A stretch of 64,000 bases of DNA from Zygnema cylindricum (Eukaryota; Streptophyta; Zygnematophyceae; Zygnematales; Zygnemataceae), in NCBI GenBank assembly GCA_037447655.1, contig JBBHKE010000886.1:129501-193500 (forward strand). Reading direction: 5' to 3'. The position numbers and the translations under genes are program-made. This document shows, in pieces, positions 25,133 to 37,074 of the stretch. Below the pieces are notes generated by a model. It was not told the origin of the DNA and did not search any database. It worked only from the letters and a program-made list of their open reading frames with translations. How positions within the stretch are numbered: position 1 is the first letter of the stretch; each line of letters opens with the position of its first letter.

Positions 25133-25342
25133 TACCGCGTATCGCTATTAGCGATAATGTTTCTCGCCGCAAAAGGTCTTTTCTCTGTACACACTTGTCT
25201 GATTTTCAGTTGGAGACCGCCAATTGGAAGGTGTGCATCGCACCTTTCAATCGCAATGGTTTGGTTATCAATCAGACACGCGTGCACAGAGAAAAGACGA
25301 TATAAGTGCCTCAAAAAAACATTAACACTAGACACGGTGTAT
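25133..25342. mobile_element. Palindromic MITE family C, copy split by the tandem duplication
   Basis: TACCGCGTATCGCTATTAGCG opens and CTAGACACGGTGTATA closes. The inner arms GTCTTTTCTCTGTACACACTT and CGTGCACAGAGAAAAGAC pair. Its right arm is repeated at about 25588-25685 as part of the 343-bp duplication. Confidence 0.75.
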
Positions 25343-25930
25343 AAAAAAGGATTAGCCTTGAAGTCAAACGACTTTGTCTGCCTGAAAAAACTTCAGCATT
25401 TATAGCCATCGGCAATTGAAGTGTACAGTCTGGAATACAGTAATGACTTTCGATAGTCAGTAGTTGGAAATCAAATAATACAGGGCATCAATCTCCATAC
25501 ACCGGAGAACTCTCTATTTCGAGGGAAAGAATTTGTGGAAAGATTACGAATTACACGTCTCTGCGCCGACCGGGAGTCGAACCCACTTTTCAATCGCAAT
25601 GGTTTGATTATCAATCAGACACGTGTGCACAGAGAAAAGACGATATAAGTGCCTCAAAAAAACATTAACACTAGACACGGTGTATAAAATAGGATCAGCC
25701 TTGAAGTCAACCGACTTTGTCTGCCTGAAAAACTTCAGCATTTATAGCCATGGGCAATTGAGGTGTACATTCCGAAATACAGAAATGATAGTAAGTAGTT
25801 GGAAGATTAATACAGGGCATTAATCTCCATGTAACGGAGATCTCCGTGTTTCGAAGCTGAGAAATTGTGGAATGTGAATTGAAACAAATTTTAACGACAC
25901 TGCGCCGGCCGGGTGTCGAACCCGGGTCTG
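25245..25930. repeat. Tandem duplication, about 343-bp unit, two copies
   Basis: Unit 1 begins at about 25245 (TTTCAATCGCAATGGTTT) and unit 2 at about 25588 with the same words. Both contain AATCAGACACG, GAGAAAAGACGATATAAG, CACTAGACACGGTGTATAA, GACTTTGTCTGCCTGAA and GGGCATTAATCTCCAT-like text in the same order. Both end in tRNA-Gly sequence, truncated in unit 1 and whole in unit 2. The left breakpoint lies in the middle of a palindromic MITE. Confidence 0.85.
25563..25584 (-). pseudogene. Truncated tRNA-Gly 3' fragment at a duplication junction
   Basis: Twenty-two bases match the acceptor and T-arm end of the intact tRNA-Gly 339 bp to the right, with small differences. They stop abruptly after GTCGAACCC and run straight into MITE-derived sequence. 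This is the left-hand copy of the tRNA cut by the tandem-duplication breakpoint. It cannot fold into a tRNA. Confidence 0.85.
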
Positions 25931-25972
25931 ATGCTTGGAAGGCATCTATCCTGACCGTTGGACTACCGGCGC
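25902..25972 (-). tRNA. tRNA-Gly (anticodon UCC)
   Basis: On the minus strand the 71-nt sequence runs from GCGCCGG to CCGGCGC, which form a complete 7-bp acceptor stem. The D arm contains TAGTCCAACGGTCAGGATA. The anticodon loop is CTTCCAA (anticodon TCC). The T arm is ACCCGGGTTCGACACCCGG, with a perfect B box. No intron is present. It lies at the right end of the second unit of a 343-bp tandem duplication. Confidence 0.95.
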
Positions 25973-26427
25973 TGTATACGAAAGAATAGCGAATTAATTA
26001 AATTTAGCATAAATTCCCCCTAAAAAAAAAATATTAGCATAAAGAAACAAATGGCGTTATTTAACTCTATTTTGAGTTCTAGGACCCCAAACCGACAAAA
26101 CATGAAGGTTAATGAACATTCACGACACTTGTTTGGATAGACACATTTCCAGAGTGTAGCCGCTATAGCCTGTGTTCACATAATCGACATTTGAACATGT
26201 GAGAACAGGTTCGCGCGATTTCCCATGTCTTCACTCTTAGGAACCAACTCTGAGTGGGCTTTCCCGTGTGGACATCACTCACTTCGTGTCGACACCATTA
26301 TGTGACATTAATTATATTTTAAGTTCCAGGGTCGTAATTAACCTAATTCTGTTCTAAATGACGTGGCTGATCTTGAAAAGTTTAAAGGATTAGCGTTAAG
26401 AAGAGCACAAGAAACTTAGAGCTATTA

Positions 26428-27169
26428 ATAGTGTTGGGTATCGGGTAAATTCATATCGCGATAATTTCGATATTCGATATATCGAATATCGATTGAGAAG
26501 AATCCTCGATATATCGTACTGAGACCAACATAAATTATCGCGATATATATCGCGATATATAGAATTTTTTAAATTTAATATTTATATTTTTTTATATAAT
26601 ATGATATTTACGCCGTGATTTTCGTTCCGTGACCTAACGGTAGACGCCGCAAAATGTAACCGACAAAAAAGTACTAATTCAATAATTCTAATGATTACTT
26701 ATTTGGGGTATGGTTACACGAGGAGGTCTCTGTAATAGTACGGACAACAAAATTTATGTATTAAGAGGCCTCGGGTACATCAAGTATCGTTTGTAAATAA
26801 ATTTTACATACGTGTTCTGATATGAGTGGCTCCACGTAAGCTGACTATCAAATCTAGAAAATCATCAAATATCTGGAAACCGACCTTTTTCGTCTGTAAA
26901 ATCGTACTTGCGAAACCGTATTTCTTGCCGGCAAAGATTTTACAGTCACTTTGTCAGAAGTCACGTGACCTTGATAACCTGTGAGATTTTTATTTTATTT
27001 TTTTGTAACTAAAGCTTCGATATATCGGCGATACAATATATTGCCAATATATCGGTAATAAATCGCGATGATTTGAAATTCGATATATTGAAGCGATATA
27101 TCGATTATCGGGTACCTGAATTTCGATATATATTGAATATCGGCAAACGGTCCTCGATACCCAACACTA
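26428..27169. mobile_element. hAT-like non-autonomous element, copy 2 (742 bp)
   Basis: The element starts TAGTGTTGGGTATCGGG and ends CCTCGATACCCAACACTA. The flanks GCTATTAA (26420-26427) and GTTATTAA (27170-27177) are an 8-bp duplication with one mismatch. It shares the subterminal ATATCGCGATAAT and TATATCGAATATCG words with the other two copies but has a longer unique centre. No coding capacity was recognised. Confidence 0.87.
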
Positions 27170-27189
27170 GTTATTAAGACATAGTGATT

Positions 27190-28500
27190 CACAGCGTACA
27201 CCTTGAATCGTTATTAGCGTTAAGAAATTATTAGTGTTAAAAATTAATTAGCGCTACTAACGCTAATTTGGATTTTTCAAGATTTCGAAAAAAAAAATTA
27301 CTCTAATTGATCCATAACGCTGATTTGGGTACAACCATAGTTGTTAAAATCGCACGATTTTTTTTCCTTTTTTCCGATTGAAACGTATAATTCGTGACTT
27401 TTGAAAAAATCGTAAAAAAACGTGTACTGTAAACTGAAACTGGAAATTTACGGGAACCTGTAAAAAAATTACTGTAACTGTACATTTTTTTACTGATATG
27501 TACGAAATAAAACGGGGAAATACGCGTCGTACTTATTGGTACTTTCTGTTCAGTGAACTGAACAGGAATACCACGGAAGCTGTACGTTATATAATCGAAA
27601 ATGTACGGACATTTTCGAAAAGAGACGTTGACCGTCACAATAATTTCGCGCGTTCAGTTTGAAATTTGTACGGGCGTCTTCTTCAATTTTTTTTGAAAGA
27701 AGACGCCATGGAACATTGAAAATGAAAACCGCGAGGAAGCCGCTTCCGAAGGCGGCCATGTCACAGAAGAAATTTCATGAAATTTTACCATTGTGGCATT
27801 CGATCCCGGGTACATCACGTGCGTAGCGTACCCTAAAGTGAATGACTAGGATACCAGTTGGTGAAGAATTTCCGATACCAGCAAAGAGTGTGATAAAAAT
27901 ATAAAAAGATTATCCTTTTACCGCTCATTTAACGGGGAAAACTTGCAAACTGCGTTATATGTAATAGTTTTTTGTTTTTTTATGTACGGAATAGTACGGA
28001 AGGAAATTCAGTAACGATTTTTTGCAATTTGATCAAAAGGTTCGATGCGTTTGTTACTTATAATTCGTCGCGTACGGTACGTTCGCACTAATCGCCGTGA
28101 ACAACTATGGGTACAACGGATGTGCCATCAGGATCTTCACAGTAAAATAGGTAAAAGTACGAAATCTGACAAATCGTACACCTTCACGTCCTTTTACTCT
28201 AATTTATTCATAACTCTAATTTGGGTTTTTTGCCGTATAATTAATATGCGATCAATATCTTTACACTAAAACAGGTACAATATCATTCTGCCTTTTATTC
28301 TGAGCGCAGTTTTACGTGCGATCGCTATTATTTTAATCCATGTTTCGTAATTTTTTACCTAACAAAGTACCACATTGTACGGAATGACACGTCCGTAAAC
28401 CACACTATTTAAGAAGACCATAAATTATAATTATTAACGCTAATTCACCAGAACCTTAATTAACGTAAAAAGTAAATTAGTGTTATTAATTGTATTTCAG
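27190..28500. mobile_element. Long CGTAC-rich element with family-B-like ends
   Basis: It begins near GTACACCTTGAATCGTTATT. Inside are CGTAC/GTACG-rich stretches and a GTACGAAATCTGACAAATCG block also seen near 58060. It ends near AAATTAGTGTTATTAATTG. No protein is recognised; the ORFs across it are short. Boundaries are approximate. A small perfect hairpin (GGCGTCTTCTTC / GAAGAAGACGCC-like) lies at about 27674-27709. Confidence 0.5.
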
Positions 28501-28825
28501 ATATAACCCTAAAAAAATGGGGGCGCCGATATGGCGTTCATAACGCTCATAAGATTCAAGGTGTAGTTGCCATTTTAGTTCACTTTAATATACCTTTGTT
28601 TTTGTTACAAATAGGTTTTACAAATAGGTTTGGCAAATGTTTTACTGGTCTCCTGAGATGCAAGATTATTTGCTCAATTTAGCAAGTAATTACTAAATCT
28701 TTTTCAAATATACTCATAAAATCTTATCACCTGTCCATCAGCCCATCTTAGCTTCTTAAGGAACCAAAAAAAGGATGTAAACGGGGATGTGCTATTTATC
28801 CATGGACGTGAATTACCTTAATGAC

Positions 28826-29050
28826 TATACACCATGTATCGCTTTAAGTGTTAATTTAATTTTTTTGCCACTTAAAACATCTTTTCTCCGTACACGCTTG
28901 TCAGATTATGGATCTGACAATTGCGATTGGACGCCAAGATTCCCCCTTTCCATTGGCGGTCTCCATGTGAAAACAGGACACTTGTGTACAGAGAAAAGAT
29001 GCTTTAAGTGGCGGAATAAATATTAAGATTAATAGCAATACACGGTGTAG
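28826..29050. mobile_element. Palindromic MITE family C, complete copy
   Basis: CTATACACCATGTATCGCTTT opens and AATAGCAATACACGGTGTAG closes. Inner arms pair as GCCACTTAAAACATCTTTTC against GAAAAGATGCTTTAAGTGGC with very few mismatches. The centre has GATTATGGATCTGACAATTG. Confidence 0.8.
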
Positions 29051-29374
29051 TTTTTGTGAATTTGCCATATGAATATCTAAAAAACTGGGTATACATTACC
29101 TTTCTATGGACTTTTTAGCTTAACCTATGTGAGACAACAAACTGTTTAGTCACTAAAACTTTCATTTCAAAAAAATATTCTTTTCGAAACCACTGTTTTG
29201 TCCATTTGTATTCAGAACCTTCAACAAACTTTCTATTCCGTTTCCCGTTGCGTCAATTCTCTTCGACAAAAGAGGACAACCTCACAGCATGGAAATTACT
29301 TTCACCACAAATTTACGCTATCTAAGAAAAAGGAAAAGGTCCATAAGAAACCAGGAATTCTCAAATCCAACCTG

Positions 29375-29493
29375 TAGTTCAAATGTGCAAAAAAAAAGCC
29401 ATATGTTGTGACACCTTTAGCCGAAAAAGTCAATAATACGCATACAGTACCAAGCAACCACATATAGCATTTCAAATTGTTTTTTTATATTAA
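29375..29493. mobile_element. Short MITE (TAGTTSAAATGTGCAAAAAC termini), copy 3, degenerate
   Basis: The left end TAGTTCAAATGTGCAAAAA is clear. The right arm retains CCACATATAGC and TTTCAAATTGTTTTT, but its outer end is decayed. It lies downstream of the phosphatase gene. Confidence 0.55.
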
Positions 29494-29782
29494 ACACTGC
29501 CGATTTCTTTCCTCGATTGACTAATGGAGAATTATAGCTGTATTCAAGGTTTCCCACTCTTCTCAAGATCAGTTACACTAAGTGTATAAACAACTATACA
29601 ACTAAACTACTAGCTATAAACAACTCTAGAAGGGCTATGTGGAAATGATAATGGAAGCAATTCGTAGGAATCCTTTTACCAATAATCTTTAGTTTTGTAA
29701 ACAATTATACAAGGGGAATATGGAAGTTGATAAAGGACAAAATGTGTAGAAATCCTTTATAGGAAACTTTGGATTGATAACC

Positions 29783-29788
29783 TTTATT
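29783..29788 (-). promoter_or_regulatory. Candidate polyadenylation signal for the phosphatase gene
   Basis: AATAAA on the minus strand lies about 190 nt downstream of the TAA at 29976-29978. Confidence 0.45.
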
Positions 29789-29975
29789 AACAACTCCACG
29801 GAGACTAACCATTGGAGTACAATAGTGAGAGATAAACAAGCAAAATGAAAGTGGAAGTGAAAACACGATTGCAATACCAACGACGACTCGAGAAGACTAC
29901 ACAAAAGGACAAATGACGAATGGACAAAACAAAAAACGTTGTCTCTATAAATTGTAAGTTTAATTTGGTTATTGA

Positions 29976-32900
29976 TTAACTTCCACAATCACTGGTTTCA
30001 CTACCACTCCCATCTGAGCCTTGTCCTAAATCGAGCTCCTCATCCGAGTCTATTGAATTCACATAATCGTAAAAAGCAGTTGCCTGCACGATAATTTCAC
30101 ACACCACAAATTCCATTAGCCACTATATCCATTCTCCACTCTATTTCCATTCTCCACTCTCCAATTTAGGGTTTTTATATCCGTTCTCCATTCTCAATTT
30201 TAAGGTTTTACATCCACCCTCCATTCTCCAATTTAAGGTTTTTACATCCATTCTCCATCCTCAATTTTGGGTTTTTATATCCATTCTCCAATTTACCGTA
30301 ACGGCCACACCCGGTTCAACTCGAAGCCGATTTTAAATTTACTATTTTGCTTTCGAATATTGAACGTTTGGCTACAAGATTTTTAAACATTCAAACTTTT
30401 CTTAATATTCATTCCAACAATTACAGTTTCAAAGCTTTCTATAGATGGAGAGCATATTGCCGTTGTCCGGCAAACTGTAGTTTTCAAATTTTTGAATTTT
30501 CGTCACAAAACAATTTAAGAAAAAACATTCAAGTCGATTTTACCCTACCTATTTTAAATTTTTAAGGGCGGCTGTTATGGTACACCGTGAATCACTATTA
30601 GCGTTAATAACACTAAATCCGTCCAGATTTTTTTGTCTTTTGAACACAAAATAGCATTAATAGTACTAGTAGCTTTTTTCATAAAGCTAATTCATTTTGC
30701 GATTCACGATCGTTCACATCATTTGGGCCAAAAATTCAATTATTTACACTTTCCTAATACTTATCATTTCTTAATGCTAATAGCGAGTCACTGTGTAGAT
30801 TTCTTGTGAGCAACCGACCCACCAATTTCCACACTAATTGCAACACTTCCAGAATATGAATCTCTCTTCAAAAAGTAAAAAACTCTTCAAAACGTGAATT
30901 ACTATTAAAAATGTGAATAACTCTCCAAAATGTGAACAACTCACCTTCGGTCGAGGCAACACGGCATCGAAGCACTTGAAGTTGGGATCGCTGAAGTCCG
31001 GTGACCTCAACACTATATACGCCCCTTGATTATTGTACCGGTTTTTTCCTGACTGTCCCAGACAAGACCAGCCAGCCTCCCGAGATGTGCCATGAAATAG
31101 AGTTTGGAGGCCATTCTTTCCTCTCCTTTTATGCCACAGCTTTATCAATATAGAAGATTTTGCTTCGTCAAACCTCTCTGCAAATTAACCTTTGCAAACT
31201 TATAAGTTCTTAAGCCTGTCTGAATGATTCTGGCATCCCTCTCCCTCTCCCTCTCCCTCTCCCTCTCCCTCTCCCTCTCCCTCTCCCTCTCCCTCTCCCT
31301 CTCCCTCTCCCTCTCCCTCTCCCTCTCCCTCTCCCTCTCCCTCTCCCTCTCCCTCTCCCTCTCCCTCTCCCTCTCCCTCTCCCTCTCCCTCTCCCTCTCC
31401 CTCTCCCTCTCCCTCTCCCTCTCCCTCTCCCTCTCCCTCTCCCTCTCCCTCTCCCTCTCCCTCTCCCTCTCCCTCTCCCTCTCCCTCTCCCTCTCCCTCT
31501 CCCTCTCCCTCTCCCTCTCCCTCTCCCTCTCCCTCTCCCTCTCCCTCTCCCTCTCCCTCTCCCTCCCCCTCCCCCTCCCCCTCCCCCTCCCCCTCCCCCT
31601 CCCCCTCTCCCTCTCCCTCTCCCTCCCCCTCCCCCTCCCCTCTCCCTCCTCTCCCTCTCCCCCCCTCCCACTCTTCTTCTCCCTCTCCTCTCCTGTTTCC
31701 TCTGACTCCCACTCATCTGAATGGCGAGCGAAGTTTGCAACCTCATTTGTCACCCACAAGTTGAATTTATGGCAGTGTTAGTCAACTGCGACCTCTCCTA
31801 CCTGAAACTGGGGGTAATCGGGTGCACTGAAAAGAGTGATAAGCCGTCCTGCCTGAACCTCGTGGTCAATAGTGTACCCACGATTCATTGGAGCCATTTC
31901 TGGACGTTTTGCTCGTGCATCTGGACCTTCGTGGGAACGTATGATAAGCTGCAATAATACAACAAAAATGAATCAAAACTCCACACAGAATTGCACGACA
32001 TTTTTGAAAGGTAAAAATCGAGCGACTTTTTTGCTGAGGTCTAGGCATCCTTCACTCTATTTTCGACTGCCAGCCATTGCGTGAACATTCACGACGGTGT
32101 TTCATCCGTTCAGTACTGACACATACATTTTGTGACGCATAATTTCCTTGACAAAAACTGACGTTTGGTAAACTATACAAAACGGGAAACAGGAAGATTA
32201 TGTGATCGTACCTTGAGGTCATTGGCAACGAGAAACTGTTGGGTGCAGTCTGGCCCAAATAAAAGGCCAATGCCACGCCCCGTATTGGGTGCGAGGCCGG
32301 GACAGGGTTCAGGACAGGGGTCAGACCAGAGAACATCTGCTGCAAGAGCCTGAGGTCCTATACCCGAGGGATCAAGGAGAGTCCTCCGAGCCCGGGCGAG
32401 GTCAGTTAAAGTTCCTAATTGAAGAGGATCCTTAGACTTTCTACTTCCTTTCCCTCCCTTGTTCCTTCCTCCCTTTTGCGATGATTGCGACGTACGTTGT
32501 TGTTTTCGAAATAGACCGCCGTGGCATACATATACAGAGTTGGCAATAATAGCTGCAAGTGGGTGGGACTCGAAGCAGGCAAGGAACCACCGGAAAACAT
32601 GGCAAGCATCAGAAGAAAACTTGGTCATCACCTCTTGCTCGAAACCATAATGGCTAGAGCAGAGCTTGGTCTCATGATTACCGCGAAGGAGAAATACACG
32701 GTTGGGTAAAAACACCTGCAGATAGAAATATGCCAGCGGACAGGCGGAAGTAACCAATTGTAGACAACTGAAGGAAGAACTTTCAGTCCCCAAAAAAAGT
32801 ATCATCTAAGAGTAACTTTTTAAATGTGAAAACATAGTCAAGAACCGATCATGTTAATAACTTTTTTCCTACCATTGTGTGTCGACACCATTTTGAACGT

Positions 32901-34357
32901 ATGCTTACACATCATCTACATAAATGTTTTTATTTTCTTTACTTTCTTGTTTAATTTCCAGCTTCTATGGGCTTCAGGAGTCCACAGGATACAATCTCCA
33001 CAAAGGCATTCCTCATTAACCTTTTAAAACTGTAAAACTGGCATCTCCAGAAAACAGTATTCAGTCCAATAAAACTCGGGAAATTAACAGCCTCTCTCAA
33101 AGGCCTCGACCAATGTCTACTTATTAAATAAAACAGACATTAAATTAAAACAGTCCGACGCAATTTCAGCAGTTTTCACATTGCATGAGCACGTGTAGAA
33201 CCTAAAACTGACAGTTTTTAATACCATATTGGCCAGGGACTCCAAATTGGCAACAATTAAGAAGAAAAAAAACCTTTTTAGCTGAAAAATTCAGAAGCTA
33301 AGGATAGAAATATATCTTCTTATAACTCCCGGGTTAGCAATAATAATATAAAATTCTTCCAAACATCGCGCTCACATTTTTCTTTTACAGCAGTTAGCAA
33401 AAGGGATACACATTCTGGCACTTCTATATTCATCCCTAATAAACCTCTTTTGAATCTTCACGATTAACAGAAATACACTTTGCTTAACAAATGTTTACAA
33501 TGTGTATACTTATATGACGATGTAGATAATCAAGCCAGTTTTTATGTATATATTTACATAGCGTATATATAATTAAATCAATTTGTTGACAATGCAAACA
33601 ATTATATGCCAATGTATATCATTAAGCCAATTTTAATGTTTGAATTTGTCTGGCCCCATGAATATAATCAAGCAAGTTATTATGCATATATTTATACGGC
33701 AAAAGATATATAATTAAACCATTTCTCAAAGACGGACATCTTTATATGGCAACATATAGAACCAAGCCAATTTGTCAACCACATATATCTATATGGCAAT
33801 GTATAGAATGAAGCCAATTCTGAAGTATATACTTATACGGCAAAAAAGTAGCCAATTTGTTAACAATTTATATATTTATATGGCGATGTGTACAATTAAG
33901 CCAGACGTACCTTCCATGCTAGAAGGTAAAGATACGTCTCAACACCCCAGGCTCCACGGTCCACATAGTCTCCATTAAAAACAAAGAAAGTGGTATCATC
34001 AGGAGGCCCTGCTAACCAAAAGAGATGTAGAGCATCATGAAATTGACCATGTAGGTCGCCTACAACTGTCACAGTTGCTCCGGAAACTTCCTGGGGCTTA
34101 ACTTCAACCAAATTAGGCTCGGCATGTAGAACCTTGTAAGCTGTCATGAGGAGTTTGTCAATTGTTTGTAAGGGCATAATCTCTAAAAAAGAAGCCGGGG
34201 GAAGGTTCCATGAGCCATACTTGAAAGCAGCAGCAAGCTGAGCAAGCCATGGTTCTGACAGCTGTCCACTTTCAGGCCAAAGAATCGGGTCAATCGACTT
34301 CTCCGGTTTCTCAGCTTGGCATGTGGCAGTTTCCGGTTCGCTCTTGCTTTCGTCCAT
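29976..34357 (-). CDS. PP7: PP7-type serine/threonine protein phosphatase, 5 exons
   Basis: Minus-strand exons: 34357-33911, 32715-32212, 31948-31802, 31052-30945, 30083-29976; phases agree. The PPP metal-site motifs are all present: [33 protein letters not shown], and [11 protein letters not shown] with SAPDYPQFQ. The order and wording ([31 protein letters not shown]) match plant PP7 rather than PP1 or PP2A. After HGGLF there is a basic insert ([15 protein letters not shown]) that could be a nuclear signal. The C-terminal exon is acidic ([13 protein letters not shown]). From the ATG at 34357 the protein is 437 aa, close to plant PP7 (about 413 aa from memory). In-frame ATGs at 34441 and 34558 would give a Ser/Arg-rich extension to 504 aa. 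Plant PP7 is linked to light and heat signalling; that role here is inference. Confidence 0.92.
30581..30797. mobile_element. MITE family B, complete copy
   Basis: TACACCGTGAATCACTATTAG opens and CTAATAGCGAGTCACTGTGTA closes. The interior includes CTTTTGAACACAAAATAGC and GTTCACATCATTTGGGCC. It lies in the last intron of the phosphatase gene. Confidence 0.8.
31237..31700. repeat. (CCCTCT)n hexanucleotide array in phosphatase intron 3
   Basis: Near-perfect CCCTCT repeats run from 31237 to about 31560 (some 54 units), then decay into CCCTCC/CCCCCT variants to about 31700. They fill most of the intron between 31802 and 31052 of the minus-strand gene, so the transcript carries AGAGGG repeats. Open frames through it on both strands (such as Leu-Ser or Glu-Arg polymers) are artefacts of the repeat. 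Confidence 0.95.
32716..33910 (-). other. Phosphatase intron 1 with low-complexity AT-rich direct repeats
   Basis: The 1.2-kb intron between the first two phosphatase exons contains, at about 33480-33900, repeated TATATTTATATGGC(A/G)A and AAGCCAATTT phrases spaced roughly 60-70 bp apart. These look like a decayed minisatellite. No ORF of interest. Confidence 0.55.
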
Positions 34358-34579
34358 GGCAGAAGAAGAAAGAGAAATACGTAAATTTGATAAGGGCGCT
34401 TGTCCATGTGAGTGAGTTATTCGACATATTTTCGGGGACATTTTGAGGAGTAAGCTGGGCCGTCCGATTCTCGACTTTCGATTGGGATTCTCCCATATTT
34501 GGGCCGAGAGAAGATTCTGTCGGATCGACTTTGATTTTATGAAATAAATATGGGCCAATGGGAAGGGTCTAATGAAAAC

Positions 34580-35160
34580 TACACCGTGAATCGCTATTAG
34601 CGTAATAAAATAGATAGCTTAATGAAACAATTAGCGTTATTTACGCTAATTGGGAATTTCGTTTTTTTGGTTAAAACTTAAAAAAGTTTATACTAATTTA
34701 TCATTAACTCTAATTCGTAAACTGTTTTGTAATAATTGTCGGCGCATAATATCTTCACACTAAAATATGTGCATGTACGAAATTGGTCAAATCGTACGCC
34801 GTCGCGTTTTTGTGACATCCGCGTGTGCGGGAAAATATTTACGCAATTACATGTTAGCGCGACTCCGGCGATCGAATGCGTGATCAGTTATGTTTCCCGT
34901 AAGTACGACTTTGGAACTGACATCGACACGCCGTTGAGTTTAAAAATGACGTCGCTTGTACGTCGCTTGTAGTAAAATGTACACTAATACCGTCCCTTAA
35001 CTCTAATCATGTCGCTGTTTACCGGTTGTATTAGAGTATATTAACGTTAATATGTGTCTTAATTCTAAATTGATTGCTTTTCTGTGGCAGCACTCCTAAA
35101 AATAACTGTTAATAGCGTCAACGTTCACGAAAATAACAGGTATTAGCGTTAATGTTTATT
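34580..35160. mobile_element. CGTAC-rich element with family-B-like left end
   Basis: TACACCGTGAATCGCTATTAG opens at 34580. The interior has GTACGAAATTGGTCAAATCG and other GTAC-rich text like the elements at 27.2 and 57-58 kb. The right end is not clear; TTAACGTTAATATG and TAGCGTTAATGTTTATTC near 35040-35160 are candidates. Confidence 0.5.
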
Positions 35161-35787
35161 CTAAATGGAGGTCTTATACGAAAAAATCCAACTTGTCATC
35201 AATAACTCGTCATATGATTGGTTGCTCAACATTACGCGTGGCATGCTTTCAATCCACTTAATTATTATGGCTAGAAATTGTCGAGCACAATGTAACACCA
35301 ACAGAATTTACGTCTCATCGCCTGTTCCAAAAAAAATCCGTACATTCATTATCCTGCTGCATTTTTCATGGCGCTTTCACCAAAATCATCGTCGCTAACC
35401 ACGTGCGTATTTTCCCATTGTAACCCGCGCTCATTTTCATTCATTCCCGCTTCTATTTTGACGTTTTGAAAATTATTTCACGATCAAATTTCAAATCATA
35501 CGCTATGTGACGTTCTCAAAAGTTGCGGCGTCTAAATTTCAACCGAAATTTTAAAAACTGAATTTTGGATTGAAAAACCTTTCCCGCTCATTCTTCCCTT
35601 TGGGCTCTTCTTATTTGCTATATATATTTCTATTTTTGGACAACTATGGCACAACTTATTCGCTTTAAGCAATCGTCTTTGATATTTTCCTTACCTTTGT
35701 TTGCTTCGCATCCATTCATAATTTCAACTGTCACCTATTTTTTTTTTACCAATATGTGGCCAATCTCTTCTCCAATCACTAGTTTTT

Positions 35788-36151
35788 TTGGTAGTTATTT
35801 TGCGAGAAACTCCGAAAATGTTCGTGTCCCTCCATTCCCAACTGACGCCGACTTTGGGAGGGGGGACATTCGCGATTTGGAGGAGACGCAAATGCAAAGA
35901 GATGGGGAAGATTTACCGTATGTGGAGCCTCTCGAGGAAGAAGCTCGAATTAGAGATATTGAAGAGGAGGGTGGGAGATTTTTTTAGGCTTTTGCGAAAA
36001 CCGCAGAAAACTCAACATGTTTCGACGAAGATTACTCGCATGCGAGTAATTAATTGGATGATTGCCCACGAACAAGCCAACGGGACAGTAGAACTCATTC
36101 CGAGGACCGTGAGGAAGTTCCCCGAACACTTCACGGGAGATTATAATTGTA
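35788..36151 (+). CDS. DDE_1-type transposase, 5' exon (N-terminal DNA-binding part)
   Basis: The supported coding part is about 35990-36151: TRMRVINWMIAHEQANG and TVRKFPEHFTGDYNC, then a donor GTAAGT at 36152 (phase 1). The exon joins in frame to the acceptor at 55134, giving DYNC-KYQKASRWWSGRH, which resembles the N-terminal region of pogo/DDE_1-type transposases. The upstream frame from ATG 35788 is open but its residues look unremarkable, so the true start is uncertain. An overlapping acidic frame, 35646-35987 (PPFPTDADFG, PYVEPLEEEARIRD), may be the real upstream sequence or another ORF of the element. A TATATATA-like box lies at 35619-35627. Confidence 0.6.
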
Positions 36152-36164
36152 GTAAGTAATATAA

Positions 36165-36660
36165 CCGCCCCTCGTCCCCTCTCTCTCTCTTTCACCATCC
36201 CCATCCTCCTCTCTCTTTAACCCTCTCTCTCCCCTTATCTCCTTTCTCTTCCTCTCCTTCCCTCTTCCTCTCTCTATACCTCTCCTCTCCCTATTCTTTG
36301 TATCTCACCCTGTTTGCTCCTTTCTCTTTGTCTCCTCCCCCTCCCTATCCCCCACCCTCATCCCCTCTCTCATTTTTTTTCCATCCACACTACTCTCCCT
36401 GCCACTCTCCCATCCCTATCCCTCTCTCACCCTCATTCCCTTTCTCTCTCTCCCCCTCTCCCCCTTCTCCCTACCCCCTCGTCTCTCCTTCCCTTCCCCC
36501 TCCCCTTATACCTATTCCTCTGTTTCTATCTCTCCCTCCTTTTTTATCTCTCCCTCTCCTCCCCCTATACCTCTCTTCTCCGTATCACCCTTTTCTCACC
36601 CACTCCCTTCCTCACATATCTGTACCCTCTCTTCCATTTAAAAATTGCAAAACTTATCAT
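36165..36660 (+). repeat. CT-rich low-complexity tract in the transposase intron
   Basis: Almost pure pyrimidine (CTCTCTCC, CCCTCCCC words) directly after the transposase 5' exon donor. ORFs here (Pro/Ser/Leu polymers) are not genes. A comparable tract at about 56075-56220 lies in a later transposase intron. Confidence 0.85.
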
Positions 36661-37074
36661 CTCTAGTTCTTCGTCATTTTTGTTTAACCCCTCTCAATGT
36701 CATTGAACATCAATGAAATTGTGGTTTATGTTAATAGGAACGAGAGTGCCTCGTCGCCTTATTCATGTGATAATACATGGGCGAGGACGTTGTGTCGTCC
36801 CCTAAGCGAACTTACCGTGGTTTTAGGGTGGGGCCGAAAATATGTTGACGTCGCTAAATACTGGGAGTAATGAAGCGGTGACGCAATCACGTCGTCGCTA
36901 CAATGTTGTAAGGGATTGTTATTTAGACGGCTAGTTTTATTCTTTTGCTTGTTGGTATGATGCACGTCTACGCTTATTTTCAGGCGACGAACTTGTCATA
37001 TGTTGAAATCTGTTAAATCTTTGTACATGTCGACAAAACACATCGTTTGGCCTCGCCTCTATGTTGAACTCCTA

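Noticed and set aside
31145-31781. Long ORFs on both strands through the CCCTCT array
   Set aside because: They are low-complexity polymers (Glu-Arg, Gly-Glu, Leu-Ser) open in several frames only because the hexamer has no stop codon. The region is an intron of the phosphatase gene.
36298-36706. Overlapping Pro/Leu/Ser-rich ORFs
   Set aside because: A product of the CT-rich tract; no conserved motif.
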